Shown: positions 31,445 to 44,100, counted from the stretch's first letter. The stretch is DNA of 64,000 nucleotides from Thereva unica (GCA_949987705.1 CATLJY010000227.1:1-64000); one strand, 5' to 3'. Numbers and translations: made by a program. The notes: generated by a model from the letters alone, not told the origin.

Positions 31445-33274
31445 TGTTACGGCGCAGCAGCGCGTAACAGATATCTTCAGAAAAAAAAAAAAAAAAAAAC
31501 CTAAAACACAACACAATACAATACAAACATGTAAACATAAACAAACAGACAAAAATTACTAATAAAATAAATATATTAAGCCTATAAAATACATTTCTAA
31601 AACTACAACTAAATTAAACTAATAAAATTAAAATAAACCTACATCTAAATAAAAACTAAATCTAACTACTTATTAACTAACTAACAAAGTACCTGCAAAG
31701 AGAAAATGATTAAAAATTGACCAACAATAAATATAATAAATAATTACCTGGAAGGCACCTGGACCAAGTGCCTTCAACCAAAAGAAGCAGGAAAAAACAG
31801 GGCTCAATATCTAAAATTAAATAAATAAAATAAAATAAATAAAATAAACGTTAAAAAATATATAAAAATATTCAAAACTAAATTCTACTTACCCAATTTT
31901 ATTACGACATGTAGAAATGTCAATTTTCAACAGAAAGCTCAAAAGCTTAAAGCTGGGGTGAGATCAGAATAAAACAATTTGGTCTAAACTCAAAAGTTAT
32001 ACGACTTTAAACGTGTATAACAGCTTTCTCCCCCCCAGCTTTAAGCTTTCGATCGGATGCGTCTGATCTATAAAATTCACAGCAGCAGCACGAACTTGGC
32101 TTTTTAAGTTTCACATTCCGTCCAGTTTGATTCAGCTCGCGAAACGAAAACCAGACAGGCATTGACCGTCAAGGAAGAAGACCAGGAAAACATTTTTTTT
32201 AATTTTTTTAATAATCATATTCAACAAGACAGGCGAAGACCGTCTTTTATTTTTCAGAATTCGACAGGTATTTACCGTCGCAAATAATACTTTGGCTGGC
32301 ATTAGTCGCCAAATTAGGGACTTAGATAATCGACAGGTTTCACCGTCGGTTCGGGGGTTAGCTTAGTGAATAATTCTTGTAGTTATCGGTGGTGGAAACA
32401 TCGTGGGAAAGGAATCTAGGAAATTTCCCAACAAATGTTATGGGGAGATTTCAAGAGTATTTTTACCTTGAAATTTCCAGTGTAATATTTATAGGTTTGA
32501 TTGAATAAATTTAATAAGGAGTTTTCAAAGGTGTGGATATACTTTGAACACTCCTAGAGGAATTATTCCAAAATTGTATGACTAAAGCGCACCTCGCCAA
32601 GATACAAGGGCTGTTTTTATTTATGTATTGGTGAAAGAAAATTATATTCACGGTTCCAAACACGGGTGATTCGAAAATCACCTTTGAGTGGAACAATTAG
32701 TCAAAGCTTACAGAAAGTTTTCCTTGAATCTAAGGCGCCATAAAAGCAAGGTTAATATTAATTATTTTAAGCAGTAGTGGCCAATTTTAAGCTCAATGAG
32801 CTACCATTAAAAATTGCAAGAAGCAAATCTTATACGGCGCTATTTGCGGTGAAAAAACAACCGTTGCAATTATTGAGTGTTGGCAGCCACGTCTGGTATA
32901 ATCCGACGTAATTAAAAGAGGAATTTTTCCATGTTCACAAGGGAATTTCTCTGAGCTTTGATAGTTTAATAACTCTTTGGACAAATAATAATTATTATTT
33001 AATTACAGATATCCAGGAATTATCCGGATTTGTTATAAGATAATTTTAAATTGACCTTCAGTCAAATCAATTTGCATTTTTTGGTTAAAGTATTCAGTTA
33101 AAATAAGAATTTAAATAGATTTAATTAGCTTTTATAATATTTAGGAGAAATTATATTTGAATTTTAAACCACTCCTGCGTTTTTTTATCAGAGACCTATC
33201 CTTTTACAGCATTTTTAGAGATTTGAAAATAATATTTAAAAATTTTATTATTTTCGGCGTCTCGCGCCGAAACA
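31445..33274 (+). repeat. BEL-E 3' LTR (1830 bp)
   Basis: Near-identical copy of 25030-26858, ending in AAACA before the GTCCG duplication. Confidence 0.96.
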
Positions 33275-35650
33275 GTCCGCCTGTGCCCTGACTCTCGCAA
33301 GGTCAACAGTGTCACTGTCAAGGACGCCTACCCTCTTCCACATATAGAGAGTCTACTTGGTCGTCTTCAAGACACCAAGTTCATCACCAGCTTAGACCTT
33401 GAGGATGCCTTCTGGCAAATTCCTTTAGAGATGAAGTCGCGAGAGCGGATAGCTTTTACTGTCCCTGGTCGTCCACTGTACCAGTTCACAGTAATGCCTT
33501 TCGGCTTATGTAACGCCCCACAGCGCATGTGTCGCTTGATGGATAAGACCATCCCGGGCCATTTGCGTGAAAACGTTTTTGTCTATCTGGACGACCTGCT
33601 CATTGTTTCACCTGACTTTGACTCTCACCTAAAGCTTTTGGACGAAATGGCCAGCTGTCTCCGTCGTGCTGGGTTAACCATCAATCTATCTAAAACCAAT
33701 TTTGCGTGACGGAAGTGAAGTATCTCGACTTCATAATTAGTGATGGGACTCTGAAAACCGATCCTAATAAGGTGACGGCCATCAAGGACTTCCCGACTCC
33801 GAAGTCTCATAAGCAGACCCGGAGGTTCTTGGGTATGACCGGATGGTATCAGCGTTTCATACCCAATTATGCTAGCGTGGCTTCTCCAATCACGGATTGT
33901 TTGAAGTCTAAATCTTTTGGTTGGACTGATGAGGCCCAGCAGGCGTTCGGGACTTTGAAAGAGCTGATGACGAAAGCTCCTCTTTTAGTCACTCCAGATT
34001 TTTCGAAGCCTTTTTATATTCAGTGCGATGCTAGCAGGACTGGTGTAGGTAGTGTGCTCTTTCAAAAGGACATGGATGGAGGAAAACATCCAATTGCTTA
34101 TATGTCCAAGAAATTGAACGGAGCACAACGGAACTATACCATTACTGAGCTCGAATGCTACGCAGCCATACTGAGTATAAAGAAGTTTAGAGCTTATGTG
34201 GAGGGATAGGCTTTCACGGTCATTACTGATCATGCAAGTCTGAAATGGCTCATGGGCCTGAAGGAGCTCAACGGTCGTCTAGCATGGTGGAGTCTTAAGC
34301 TTCAGGGGTTCGATTTTACGATCGAACACCGTAAACAGGCACCCGCAATGTGGTTCCCGATGCCTTGTCACGCATGGATTGCGTTGACGATCTGTCCTTG
34401 TGTTTCGACGTGGACTTCAATGCCACGTCCTTCAAGTCCCCTGATTATCTTCGTCTGGTTGAAGTAATCAGACAAGCCTCACCGCAGTTACCAGACCTGC
34501 GGGTTGAAGATGGGTACGTATTCAAGCGTACCTCCCCACGTACTGGAGACTCGCTTGCTGACGACATGACATGGAAGCGGTGGGTTCTAACGGACCTGAC
34601 CGTGCCTCTCATTGAGTCAGCTCACCTGCCTCCCCAAACATCACATGGCGGTATAGAGAAGACTCTCATCCGTCTGAGATATAAATACTTTTGGCCAGGT
34701 ATGTCCAAACAAGTGCGGGAATACATTGCCAACTGTGAGGTCTGCAAGACCACCAAAGCCCCCAGTTCAGTACTACGACCACCTATGGGCCGCCCCATGG
34801 ATGCGTCGAAGCCGTTCCAATTTTTGTACGTAGACTTCTTGGGTCCTTATCCTCGGTCGAAAAAAGGCCATACGGCAGTGTTTGTCGTCTTGGACGCCTT
34901 CACCAAGTTTGCCTTCCTGCACCCCGTGTCCGCTGAGACCACGGCGGTGGCCGTCAAGTTTCTCGAGCAAACTATTTTTCATACCTTTGGAGTCCCTGAA
35001 ACCATTTTCTCCGACAATGGTCGGCAATTCACCTCCAAAGAGTTTGCTAAACTGCTTAATGAGTATGACATGCGACATGTGCGCACGGCCGTATATTCGC
35101 CTCACCCTAACGCTTCCGAGCGGGTGAATAGATCCGTCCTAGCCGCCATCAGGGCGTACTTAAAGGAGGATCATCGTGAGTGGATAGACATCTTTCGTCC
35201 ATTGAATGTGCTCTTCGTAGTGCCCACCACGCGGCGATCGGCATGTCACCGTGTCAGGCCCTTTTTGGTTGCCATATGATCCTGCACGGATCCGCTTATC
35301 CAGTCCTGAAGAAACTGAACGTTTTCCAGGAGGGTGACATCGCTTTCCTGCTCTTGACGGACAAATTGCAGAGACTTCGTGAGCGGGTTGCGCTACATTT
35401 AGACGCCGCGCACAACAGGCACACCACTCGGTACAACTTGCGTTGCCCCGTTTGCGGGTTTCGCCCTGGGGACGAGGTTTACCGGAGAACATTCTGGGTG
35501 AGTAACCGAGCTGGTCGCTTCAGTGCCAAGTTGGCACCGAGGTTTGTGAAAGCCCGGATACGTGGAAAAATTGGAACTAGCTTGTACGAACTGGAGGATT
35601 TGGTCGGTAAGAGCATAGGCGTATATCACGCCAAAGACTTACGTCCCTGA
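33275..35650 (+). pseudogene. pol: Gypsy-B Pol, RT-RNase H-integrase, multiply broken
   Basis: Continues the RT cut by BEL-E: SLDLEDAFWQIPL, FTVMPFGLCNAP and YLDD are visible in 33275-33709. Lesions, in order: loss of one T in a T run near 33700 (frame change), an in-frame TAG at 34207-34209 inside RNase H, a frame change near 34340 before VVPDALSRMD, and another near 35180. RNase H shows QCDASRTGVGSVLF. Integrase shows HGGIEKTLIRLRYKYFWPG, CEVCK, VDFLGPYPRSKKG, FSDNGRQFTSKEF and ASERVNRSV. The end includes a GDEVYRRTF segment. Clade unresolved within Gypsy. Inactive. Confidence 0.88.
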
Positions 35651-36326
35651 AAGACGTCGAAGCAAGCGCTCCACGGAGTAGCCCTAAGAAGGCATCTCGC
35701 CGGCTTCACCGGTTAATGATAGGGTACCCGGCGTGGTCCGCTTAGGTAGCTTCCCTAGCGGATGGTACACCTCTTGGTTTCTCTTGGCCGTCTGGGGCCA
35801 AGCTTTCATGAAGTAGTCATCCGGATCTGCCAGACCAGACCCCACCATGATATTCGTTTACTCGTCTGTCAGTCTGAAGAATTCGTTTCGGCGAACTGGG
35901 TGTCTGTCGTTTCACCGGGATGAGTCGAAGGCAATGTGGTATTGCTGGAGATTGTGCCGATGGAGCGAAAGCAATCTGGGTTTGGGTGTAAATATTTGAA
36001 GACGTATAGGTGTCAGTAGGGGGACAATGTGGTATTGTCTTCCGTCTGATAGTTGTACCTTCAGATATTTCTCCGGGAGGTTCTTCAGGCTGACCATCAC
36101 TAAAATACGGTTACGACCGTAAGCCCAACTTATCCTTTTTCACTCCGTAGGGAGACGACTCTGTTGAGAACCTGGACAGCCCGGCATCTCAGTCTGGAGA
36201 GCATGAGACCTCTTAATCTCAGGGGATGAGCCGAGACCCACGTTTGGTGTACACGTAGCTTCCTACAGCAAAATCTGTCCGTTTTTTCGGCTCCTCACTG
36301 CCTCGCGAGTTGTGGACCCGAGGGTA
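35651..36326 (+). other. Gypsy-B 3' untranslated region
   Basis: Noncoding GC-balanced sequence between the pol stop and the 3' LTR. The polypurine-like GGACCCGAGGGTA at about 36314-36326 precedes TGTAACG but is weak. Nothing else is recognised. Confidence 0.6.
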
Positions 36327-37207
36327 TGTAACGTTCATTTTTGCTCGAAAATCCTGAAATAATTACTTGACTCAAAATCACTGTCGGGAATGAAATTGAG
36401 AAGTTGTTCGGAACCAAAAAGTAGGCGGCGAAAAGAAAAACAAAAATACAGAAAAGAAAAATTGGCGAGTGAGTTTTTTTTTGGCAGTCAGTTTGTGGAG
36501 TCAGCTAATAGAGTTTTTTTTTGGAGTCATCTTCCAATCTGAATCTTCCACAAACCAACCTGAAGGGGTCGAGAGTATTGTCGGGCCGGCTAGAAAAGGA
36601 TCAGAAGGAAAAAAATTTGGCTTACTAGTAAATTTGGCGAGGATTTTTATGGTTTTAAGGTGCCAAATGGTTTGATTCAGAGAGTTGGTGTGCCGTTACG
36701 AGTTACAAATCGCATGTGCTGGAGGCAGTTCCGAAGAGGAAGATATTGTGGTGCCAACCCCCCCCGAATAACCGGGAAAGAACCCCCTCAAGAGGAAGAA
36801 GGAAGTGATGGTGCTACCCAATGGTATATAAGCTCGACTGTGGAGATAGAGGTTCCTGCCAAGCACAAAAATAACAAAGGTAAAAGTTATTGTAGTTGGT
36901 AGTTTGAAGAGCGGTGACCAGAGGCCCCGAAACAAACCCGTGGGAGCCCCAACCCCAATGTGGTAGGGCGGATAAATCACCTTTTTAATGGCTACTTTGA
37001 TGGAGAGCGGCGTGACTGAGACAAGAAATACTCAAACAAGTACACCCAGTCACAAGAGGTTTGAGCTAGCATCTTGGTCTACTGGTTCTTGCACGGCTCT
37101 AGGAGACTAGGATTCCCAAGGAAGCAACTCTTATTATCGCCTAGTAAGAAGATAACGAATGCTGATTTATGAAATATTTCCTTAATTTGTCATCTCATCA
37201 TTGTCCT

Positions 37208-37713
37208 TGTTAAAAGTGCACAAACATTTGCCAAAAATACTCTGGCAACATTTAAACAATCAAAACCCCATTTGCCAAAAACACTCTGGCAACATTTAAA
37301 CAATCAAAACCCCAAACAACACAAAAAGAAATTTCCAACGATCGACGTTTACTAACGGGACGACGACATCACATCGCACGTTCGACGTCACAAAAACTTG
37401 CCTTCGCTGGATATTTCACTGACTTCTAAACTTTGATGGCATGAGGTCCAGTCATGCGGGTGTTCGGACATCGGTGTTCTCTTGTTTTTCTTCCTCAATA
37501 CTTTTAATCAATTTAACTTAAATTCAAATAGTTACTCTTTTTTTTATCGAAGAATATTTTGTATCGCGGACTTACTAGTTGAACTTATCCTTTAAAGTGA
37601 AGTAAATTTTTGTATTGTGCTTACAAACAAGTAAATGAATAAATTATTAAATTATGAATTAAGAATTGTGAAAAAATGTGTCTTAATTTGAAACTTCCGT
37701 TCCCTCTAAAACA
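37208..37713 (+). repeat. BEL-D 5' LTR (506 bp), no partner found
   Basis: TGTTAAAAG...CTAAAACA, followed by a primer-binding site. Contains two tandem 44-bp copies (37226-37269, 37270-37313; ATTTGCCAAAAA...CAAAACCCC). Confidence 0.75.
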
Positions 37714-37716
37714 TTT

Positions 37717-37733
37717 TGGCCCTTCGAGCCGGA
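37717..37733 (+). promoter_or_regulatory. BEL-D primer-binding site
   Basis: TGGCCCTTCGAGCCGGA, one mismatch from the BEL-E site; tRNA-Tyr type. Confidence 0.75.
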
Positions 37734-37849
37734 TCTAGTTTACTTATACTACACCGGCAGCATCAATTTCAAGGAAGTTTAGTGTTAATCAACATAATAT
37801 ATTCATATATCGCGGATCAGTGTTGTGTAATTAATATAAAGCTGAAGTC

Positions 37850-38424
37850 TGTTGTATCCCGTCTCTACACCGTGCCTTCCTTCTGGTGAGGAGTGTAGAC
37901 GGGGGAGCTTGAACTACGCAATTACAGGTATTTGAAAAAGATTAAACACTGAACTTTATTTTAACGAATTAACTTTATTTTAATTAAATTGACTTTCTTT
38001 TAATTAAATTAACTTTATTTTAAATTAAATTAACTTTATTTTAATTAACTTGTACATGTACGTTAGTGTAAAGACCCGATACCGGCGCGTCCGCTCTCTA
38101 TTGCGGTTGGTTCAAAACTCGCCTTCAGTTAGTTATTAGGCTCAAAGCGAACCCTCGGGACGCTTTGCATTATCAGCAGATTTATATCATAAGTCCAAGC
38201 GTGGCTTGGGTTTCCGGCGTATGCACAAGTGGGCAATGTGTAATTTAATACGTTAGAATAAATAACATAGTCATCGTAAATTTGAAGAATTTATGATGAC
38301 TCTAATACTTTTGCAAGTTCGTTAAAAGAAAGAAAAAGAATTTTGATAAGTGCAATGCACTTGACGATTGGAAATTTATGCCAATTGTGCTGTTTACAGT
38401 ATATACTGTTATGGGATCATAACA
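37850..38424 (-). repeat. Gypsy-C 3' LTR (element orientation)
   Basis: 575 bp. Near one edge it carries palindromes: CAGTATATACTG (38398-38409) and TGTTATG-GGAT-CATAACA (about 38407-38424), and an imperfect AAGTGCA/TGCACTT pair near 38348. Confidence 0.95.
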
Positions 38425-38434
38425 CCATCCCTCT
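38425..38434 (-). promoter_or_regulatory. Gypsy-C polypurine tract
   Basis: On the minus strand AGAGGGATGG directly precedes the LTR start TGTTATGATC. Confidence 0.75.
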
Positions 38435-39200
38435 AAAAAAAAGAAAATTCATATCCTTGAAGAGGATTGAATTTTCTGATACAACGATCACTAGGGGTCG
38501 GCAGGTCGGTATCGGGTTTTTGACTTACATTTTGTTTAAGATTTCTTATTACGTAATGCTATTAGTATGAGGGTAAACCGATGCAATTATTATTGTTTAT
38601 TTTGTTTCTAAATTATAAAAAGTTTATGATGTATATTTATAATTAATAAAAGAATTTTTTTTAAAATAAAATATTAACTTTTTATGCATTACTTATTTTT
38701 CTGTTACGAATATTTCACAATATTTGATAATTAATAATCATAATAATAATAATAGAAAATATAAAATTTTTTTTTTTTTTTTTTTTTTTTTACATAATTA
38801 TTTTTTCATCATTTTTGTTATACCAAAAATTCTAAAGTACACAAAAATATATATGAAATAATGGTGAATTTGGAGGATCTATTTGGAGGCTTAGCAAACC
38901 AAGAAAGTCAATGGAGGGATTTTGAGATGTTAAGGTTCAGGAATAACGATGACTTCCTCGACTACTTCTTTAGAAAATTTAGTGCTGGCCAATAATTTAC
39001 AACTGCACGAGGATGAGATCATTGAATATATGATATATAAATTTATAAGGTTATCTATATTTATTTTTACTTATATATTTCGATATATATGTTTAAAGGA
39101 TTAATTGTTTTAATAACATTTCTTACTACTAAATTTCTTATAATTTTTCTGAAATTAATTCATTATATTGACAAAAGATAAAGTTTCAAATATGTTACTA
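38435..39200. other. Gypsy-C region between env and 3' LTR, AT-rich
   Basis: About 770 bases of AT-rich sequence with a poly(T) run near 38767-38790. The only open frame of note is a 44-codon plus-strand one at 38861-38995, antisense to the element. Confidence 0.7.
38861..38995 (+). CDS. Unrecognised 44-aa ORF antisense to Gypsy-C
   Basis: ATG to TAA; an acidic/aromatic peptide beginning MVNLEDLFGG and ending FRKFSAGQ. It has a more protein-like composition than its AT-rich surroundings, but no domain is recognised and chance is a real possibility. Confidence 0.2.
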   Translation: MVNLEDLFGGLANQESQWRDFEMLRFRNNDDFLDYFFRKFSAGQ

Positions 39201-39569
39201 TTATGGCTCATTGGTGGAGCCTATCGTGAATACAATAGGTCTATCAGCCTGCATGGGCATATCTGTAGATTCGGTTCCCTCTGAAGGATTCGTGCTCCTC
39301 GCTACATTAAATGAGCGCTGTCTATGATAAAATTTATAGATAGCGTAAGATAGAATTATTAGGGCAATGATATATGTCAGTGAATAGTGGTGGATTGTAT
39401 GTAAGTCCAATCGTTTGAGACTTTCTTGTTCCTTTTCTAATTTTATACTTTTCGATAATTTCCCTAAATCACTCTGAGGATCATATTTGATTAAAGCTAC
39501 GTTACTATCGGTGAATTCTTCGGTGGGCCTTTTGCTGGTAACATTTTCTAGAATGCGCGACAGGTTCAT
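39201..39569 (-). pseudogene. env: Gypsy-C Env C-terminal part with membrane anchor, out of frame
   Basis: 122 codons. Residues about 62-81 (YSLTYIIALIILSYAIYKFY) form a hydrophobic transmembrane segment followed by a basic cytoplasmic tail. It overlaps the end of the main env frame by four bases but lies in another frame. Since insect retroelement Env proteins end in such an anchor, I read this as the displaced C terminus of env, with the frame change in or near an A run at about 39590. It could instead be a separate small membrane protein; that is less likely. Confidence 0.75.
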
Positions 39570-41008
39570 TGGAGGTATGTAGAATTTTTTAATTTTGTGA
39601 CTTTAGTCGAATACCCTCGTATTATCAGATCTGGGGCACGTAAGTAACAGTTGCCAGAAATCTCTATTATTCCGACGCCCGAAAGGAAATGGGGCGCGAT
39701 TTTGTCCTCACAAATGTATTCGACAGTGAGTGTTTTTAAGGTAGAAAAAAGCCATTTATTGACTTGAGATAATTGGATCCATGTAGTGGTCTGATTAATC
39801 TGTCTTAGATTGCAAAGGGGAAGAACTGTAATTCCTCTTTTGAGCAGTTGCAGTTCGCAAATGTTGGTCCTTGGGTCCAACCTGAAAATTGGATGGAGTG
39901 CCTGACATAAATATTGGTCGTGGTTTTCCGCGACACAGCTTGCAAATTCTTCTCGTGTCATGTCGTAATAATGTTCTTTATCATAATCTATGACTAAATA
40001 ATTGATGCTCGGTTGTATAAATGATAATCGTCCGTCGTGAATAGTTGGTAACGGGATTATTTTGAAAATTTGGTAATTCCCTTTAAAAGGCAATGGAATC
40101 TTCAGCTCATAAATTATCTTTTCGTTATGAATTGTCGTACTTATGTGGCTGACTCGATAAATGGAAATCACATCACCGTGACTTAGGCTTGTAGGGAGTC
40201 TTATATCGCTCGGCAATTGCTTTCTTATGGTTGTTAGAACTGTTTCCAGCTGCTCAGTGTTTATGATTTCTGGGTGAAACTTTCCATTTCTAACTTCAGT
40301 CATTGAGTCTATTATGCTATTTATAATATTTTGATAACGTAACATTATGAGTGTAGTGAGAGAAGTGAGAGATTCCATTTCTGAAAATACCTTTTCGTTG
40401 TGGCTCTCGTTATATAGGCCATCCACCATAGCTTTGACCTTTAAGAGTTTTGCGCCTAGTGCGATGACTTGGTTTTCCATCGATAGTTGGGATTTATTAA
40501 AAATATTAGCTGTGGTCTCTATAATTAGCGTCTGATTCCTAAGTAGGTTTATGAGATGGTTATCGTTCATCTGGAGCTTGTCGATTTGTCGATCATAATA
40601 TTGTGCATCTTCCTCGTTTAATGTTCCAAAAAGTGACTTACTCACTGTTCCTATTATGCCGAATGCGCTACGCTTATTTCTGGACTTCCTTAGTAGCTTG
40701 AATTTTTGTCCGAGATCATACATTAAATGTTTAGCCTCTATTATTATGCTGTCACATATCACGGAGAAATTGGGTTCACCGGTTATAGACTCACACAGGT
40801 CGGTTACTTCCTTTACGTACTGCGTTATGTGTGTCAAGGTGCTCTCCAAAGACTTTAGATCGCAGTATGTGACGACCTTCCACTCATTCGAGTAAAACTC
40901 TATCTTTCCGAGTTCTTCGAAATATATTCCGGGGTTATCGATGATAGGAGTGATGACAATGTTCCCATACGTCATTGTTATCATAGCAAAAATTAGAGGT
41001 GCATACAT
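39566..41008 (-). CDS. env: Gypsy-C envelope-like glycoprotein, main part, 480 aa
   Basis: Class of insect retroelement Env related to the baculovirus F fusion proteins, which mediate membrane fusion. A short hydrophobic N terminus is a likely signal peptide. A furin-type RNKR site lies at 110-113, followed at once by a hydrophobic, Gly-containing fusion-peptide-like stretch starting SAFGIIG. Heptad-like sequence follows. The frame stops without a membrane anchor; the anchor is in the next frame (39201-39569). In this state the product would lack its anchor. ATG is the first in frame and lies about 100 bases past the pol stop. Confidence 0.88.
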   Translation of the reverse strand: MYAPLIFAMITMTYGNIVITPIIDNPGIYFEELGKIEFYSNEWKVVTYCDLKSLESTLTHITQYVKEVTDLCESITGEPNFSVICDSIIIEAKHLMYDLGQKFKLLRKSRNKRSAFGIIGTVSKSLFGTLNEEDAQYYDRQIDKLQMNDNHLINLLRNQTLIIETTANIFNKSQLSMENQVIALGAKLLKVKAMVDGLYNESHNEKVFSEMESLTSLTTLIMLRYQNIINSIIDSMTEVRNGKFHPEIINTEQLETVLTTIRKQLPSDIRLPTSLSHGDVISIYRVSHISTTIHNEKIIYELKIPLPFKGNYQIFKIIPLPTIHDGRLSFIQPSINYLVIDYDKEHYYDMTREEFASCVAENHDQYLCQALHPIFRLDPRTNICELQLLKRGITVLPLCNLRQINQTTTWIQLSQVNKWLFSTLKTLTVEYICEDKIAPHFLSGVGIIEISGNCYLRAPDLIIRGYSTKVTKLKNSTYLQ

Positions 41009-41107
41009 GTTGACCTAAAAGGAGGTCGGGTTAGTAGTGTGAAATATCAGTAGTAGTTATTTAAAGCTTTATTAGTAGGTATATTGAAAAGGTTCTCTAC
41101 GTTAATT

Positions 41108-44100
41108 TCATTCGATGAAAAGTTTAACATCATTATTGTGAATGGTTTTGCATTTATTCTTTACTTTTATAACTGAATTTTCCTTCGACAATATTTCTAT
41201 CACTTCATAGGGTCCTTCCCAAAGTGGAGATAGCTTATTCGTTCGCATGTGTTTCTTTATTAAGACTTTGTCGCCTATGTTAAATGATTTAGCCTGCGTA
41301 TTTTCATCATAATAGTTTTTCGATTGTTGCTTCTTGCGAATTAGTGTTTCCTTCGCCATTTGATAACCGTGCTGTAGACGTGCTCTAAGCTCATTCGCGT
41401 AGTTTTCATAATTATAAGAGAGCTGTGGCTTTTGCTCTAATGTATTAGGGATATTGGGAGGAAATCCATATAGAAGCTCATAAGGTGTGTAGTTAGTGCT
41501 AGAATGCGGTGTCGTGTTGTACACGAACATGGAGTAGGGGACCCATTCGTCCCACGAGAGAGGATCCTTGTTCACGTAATGTCTGAGGTATTCTGCTAAA
41601 GTCCGATGACTTCGCTCTAACGCACCGTTAGTTTGTGGGTGGTATGGAGTTGTGTTTATTTTTTTCATTTTAAGTAATTTACATATGTCCTTGAAAAGGT
41701 TGCTCAGAAAGTTGCTCCCTTGATCTGTCAGGATCGATTCGGGGATTCCATGACGACAAATAATCTTTTCTACGAAGGCTTTCGCCACAGTTATCGACTC
41801 GGCGTTAAGCAATGGCAGAGCTTCGGAGAATTTCGTTAGGTCGTCCTGAAAAGTTAGTAGGAACTTGTTTCCTTCATGACTAATAGGTAATGGACCCACT
41901 ATATCTAAGGCAATTCTTTCGAAAGGCCTCGTACTAGTGGATGTAATGTTCATGGGAATTTTAGGATTTCTTAATAGTTTATTCCGTTGGCAAGACGCGC
42001 ATTTGTGAACGAATGTCTTTATATCCCGCAACATATTTGGCCAGGAATAGGTCATTTTGACCCGTTTTAATGTTCGTGATACGCCTTGATGACCTCCAAA
42101 GGGAGAGATGTGGTAGTCGCTTATAATTTTGTTTATTTCATCAGCATCGTGTAATTGCACCTTGGAGTTAGTGTACATAAAGATTTTTATTGGCTCTTCT
42201 TTCAAGCACTCGAAAAGATTTAACTGGGTGTGCTTACGCATGGAAAGACCTTTCTCACCAAGGCAGGGTACAGAGATATCCATCCGACTTAATTTATTTT
42301 CTTTACAATAATCCATCATCTTTTGTATAGCTTCAGATAAAACATCCTGATCTCGTTTCGTCCGTATGGGGCTTAATACTTTAGTTACAACATATGTTGT
42401 GTCATCATGGCTAAAGACTTTGATCGCACCGATATCGGGGCTTTGATATAATGGTACGGATTCCTTCAAAAAGTTTTCCGCGTTAGTTTCTGTGGGGGGT
42501 ATTAGGAAGAATTTAGTCTTTATTTCTTCATTTTTGAAAATTGAATCATTTATTATGGAGATGTTAGTATAAGGGGTTTCGAGTTCGTCCTCTTTCTCAT
42601 TGGTCGCTTTACTGAAGCCGGGAGGGGTAGTTTCTGAGTTTAAAATCTTTTGCCGACTTCTTGTAATGGCATGTATTTTTGTAGAGGGAGTGGGTTTGGT
42701 TTCCTCAACCACGATTCGACTCAATGCATCGGCATTCGCGTTAGCTTTACCGGGTTTGTATTTGATTTCATATTCGTATTCGTCTAATAAAATCCTCCAT
42801 CTCATCAACCGTGACGATGGTTCTTTGAGATTCATCAGCCATTGTAATGGTCTGTGATCAGTTAAAATTGTAAATTTCCTACCGTAAACGTATGGCCTGA
42901 ATTGCTTTACAGCGAAGATAATTGCCAGGAGTTCTTTTTCCGTAGTGGAATATTTCGTTTCGGCCGCGTTGAGAGTTCGGCTTCAATAACATATTGGCAG
43001 ATCGCTTCCTATTTCACCCTGCGATAGTACCGCGCCTAGCGCCATATCACTGGCGTCCGTCGTCACGAGAAATTCGCGTTTGAAGTCGGGATACGCGAGG
43101 ATTGGAGAATCGATCAATTTGCCCTTTAACGTACGGAAGGCTTCGTCGCAAAAAGCATCCCATTTAAATTCAACTTTCTTTTTTAAAAGATTTGTAAGGG
43201 GTTTTGCTAATATAGCGAAGTTTTTAATGAAGCGACGATAATACCCTACAAAACCTAAAAAGGCTTTAATATCTTTCTCCTTTCGTGGTCTTGGGTAGCC
43301 TTTTACTGCCTCTATTTTCCTGGGGTCTGGCCTTACGCCATTTTTTGAAATTATATGCCCTAAATATGAGAGTTCCTGTCGTATGAAATTACATTTCTCG
43401 GGCTGAAGTTTTAAGTTATATTGCCGTAATCTTTCTAATACACGTATCAACTTATCATTATGTTCCTTGAGATCGTACCCATAGATGACGATATCGTCCA
43501 CGTAAACAAAGCAATGTATTCCCTGGAGTCCCGTAAGGACAGTATTCATCAACCGTTGGAACGTTGCGGGAGCGTTTCTGAGCCCAAAAGGCATCCTATT
43601 GTACTCAAAGTGTCCAAAAGGGGTACTAAAAGCAGTTTTAGCTCGATCCTTTTCACTTACGAGGATCTGATGAAATCCATTGGCTAAGTCGAGTGTACTG
43701 AAGTACTTGGATCTGCCCAGCTGGTCCAAAATATCTATTATATTTGGAAGTGGATATGCATCCCCAATCGTGATTTCGTTCAGCTTACGAAAATCAACGA
43801 CAACTCTCCAGCGCTTATTTCCGGTTTCGTCCGGTTTTTTAGGCACTAGGAGAAGTGGTGAGTTCCATGGACTAAAGCTATGTCTTACGATGTCATCATC
43901 TAGCATTTGCTGTACCTGTTTGTGAATTTCGTCTCGGTGTGCATTTGGTAATCTATACGGTCGAACGTAAACAGGGGGTTTATCCGTTTGCGTGATAATT
44001 TGGTGATCTATGGCTTCGGTGCATGTCAAGGAGTCCCCTGTTATATAAAACAAATCATTGTATCTACGACAGATGTCCAAGATTGTTGTGCGTTCTTCGG

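Larger units (their letters stand above)
25030..33274 (+). mobile_element. BEL-E: young BEL/Pao element lacking integrase
   Basis: LTRs are 25030-26858 and 31445-33274. By eye they differ only in a poly(A) length (18 versus 19) and one base (AAACAAAT versus AAACTAAT near 25197/31618). The target duplication is GTCCG (25025-25029, 33275-33279). There is a tRNA-Tyr-type primer-binding site, a single uninterrupted 1415-codon frame and a polypurine tract. The internal region is only about 4.6 kb and codes for no integrase. It is inserted in the RT of Gypsy-B. Confidence 0.95.

Noticed and set aside
36314..36326. Strong polypurine tract for Gypsy-B
   Set aside because: The purine run is short and interrupted; kept only as a weak candidate in the 3' UTR note.
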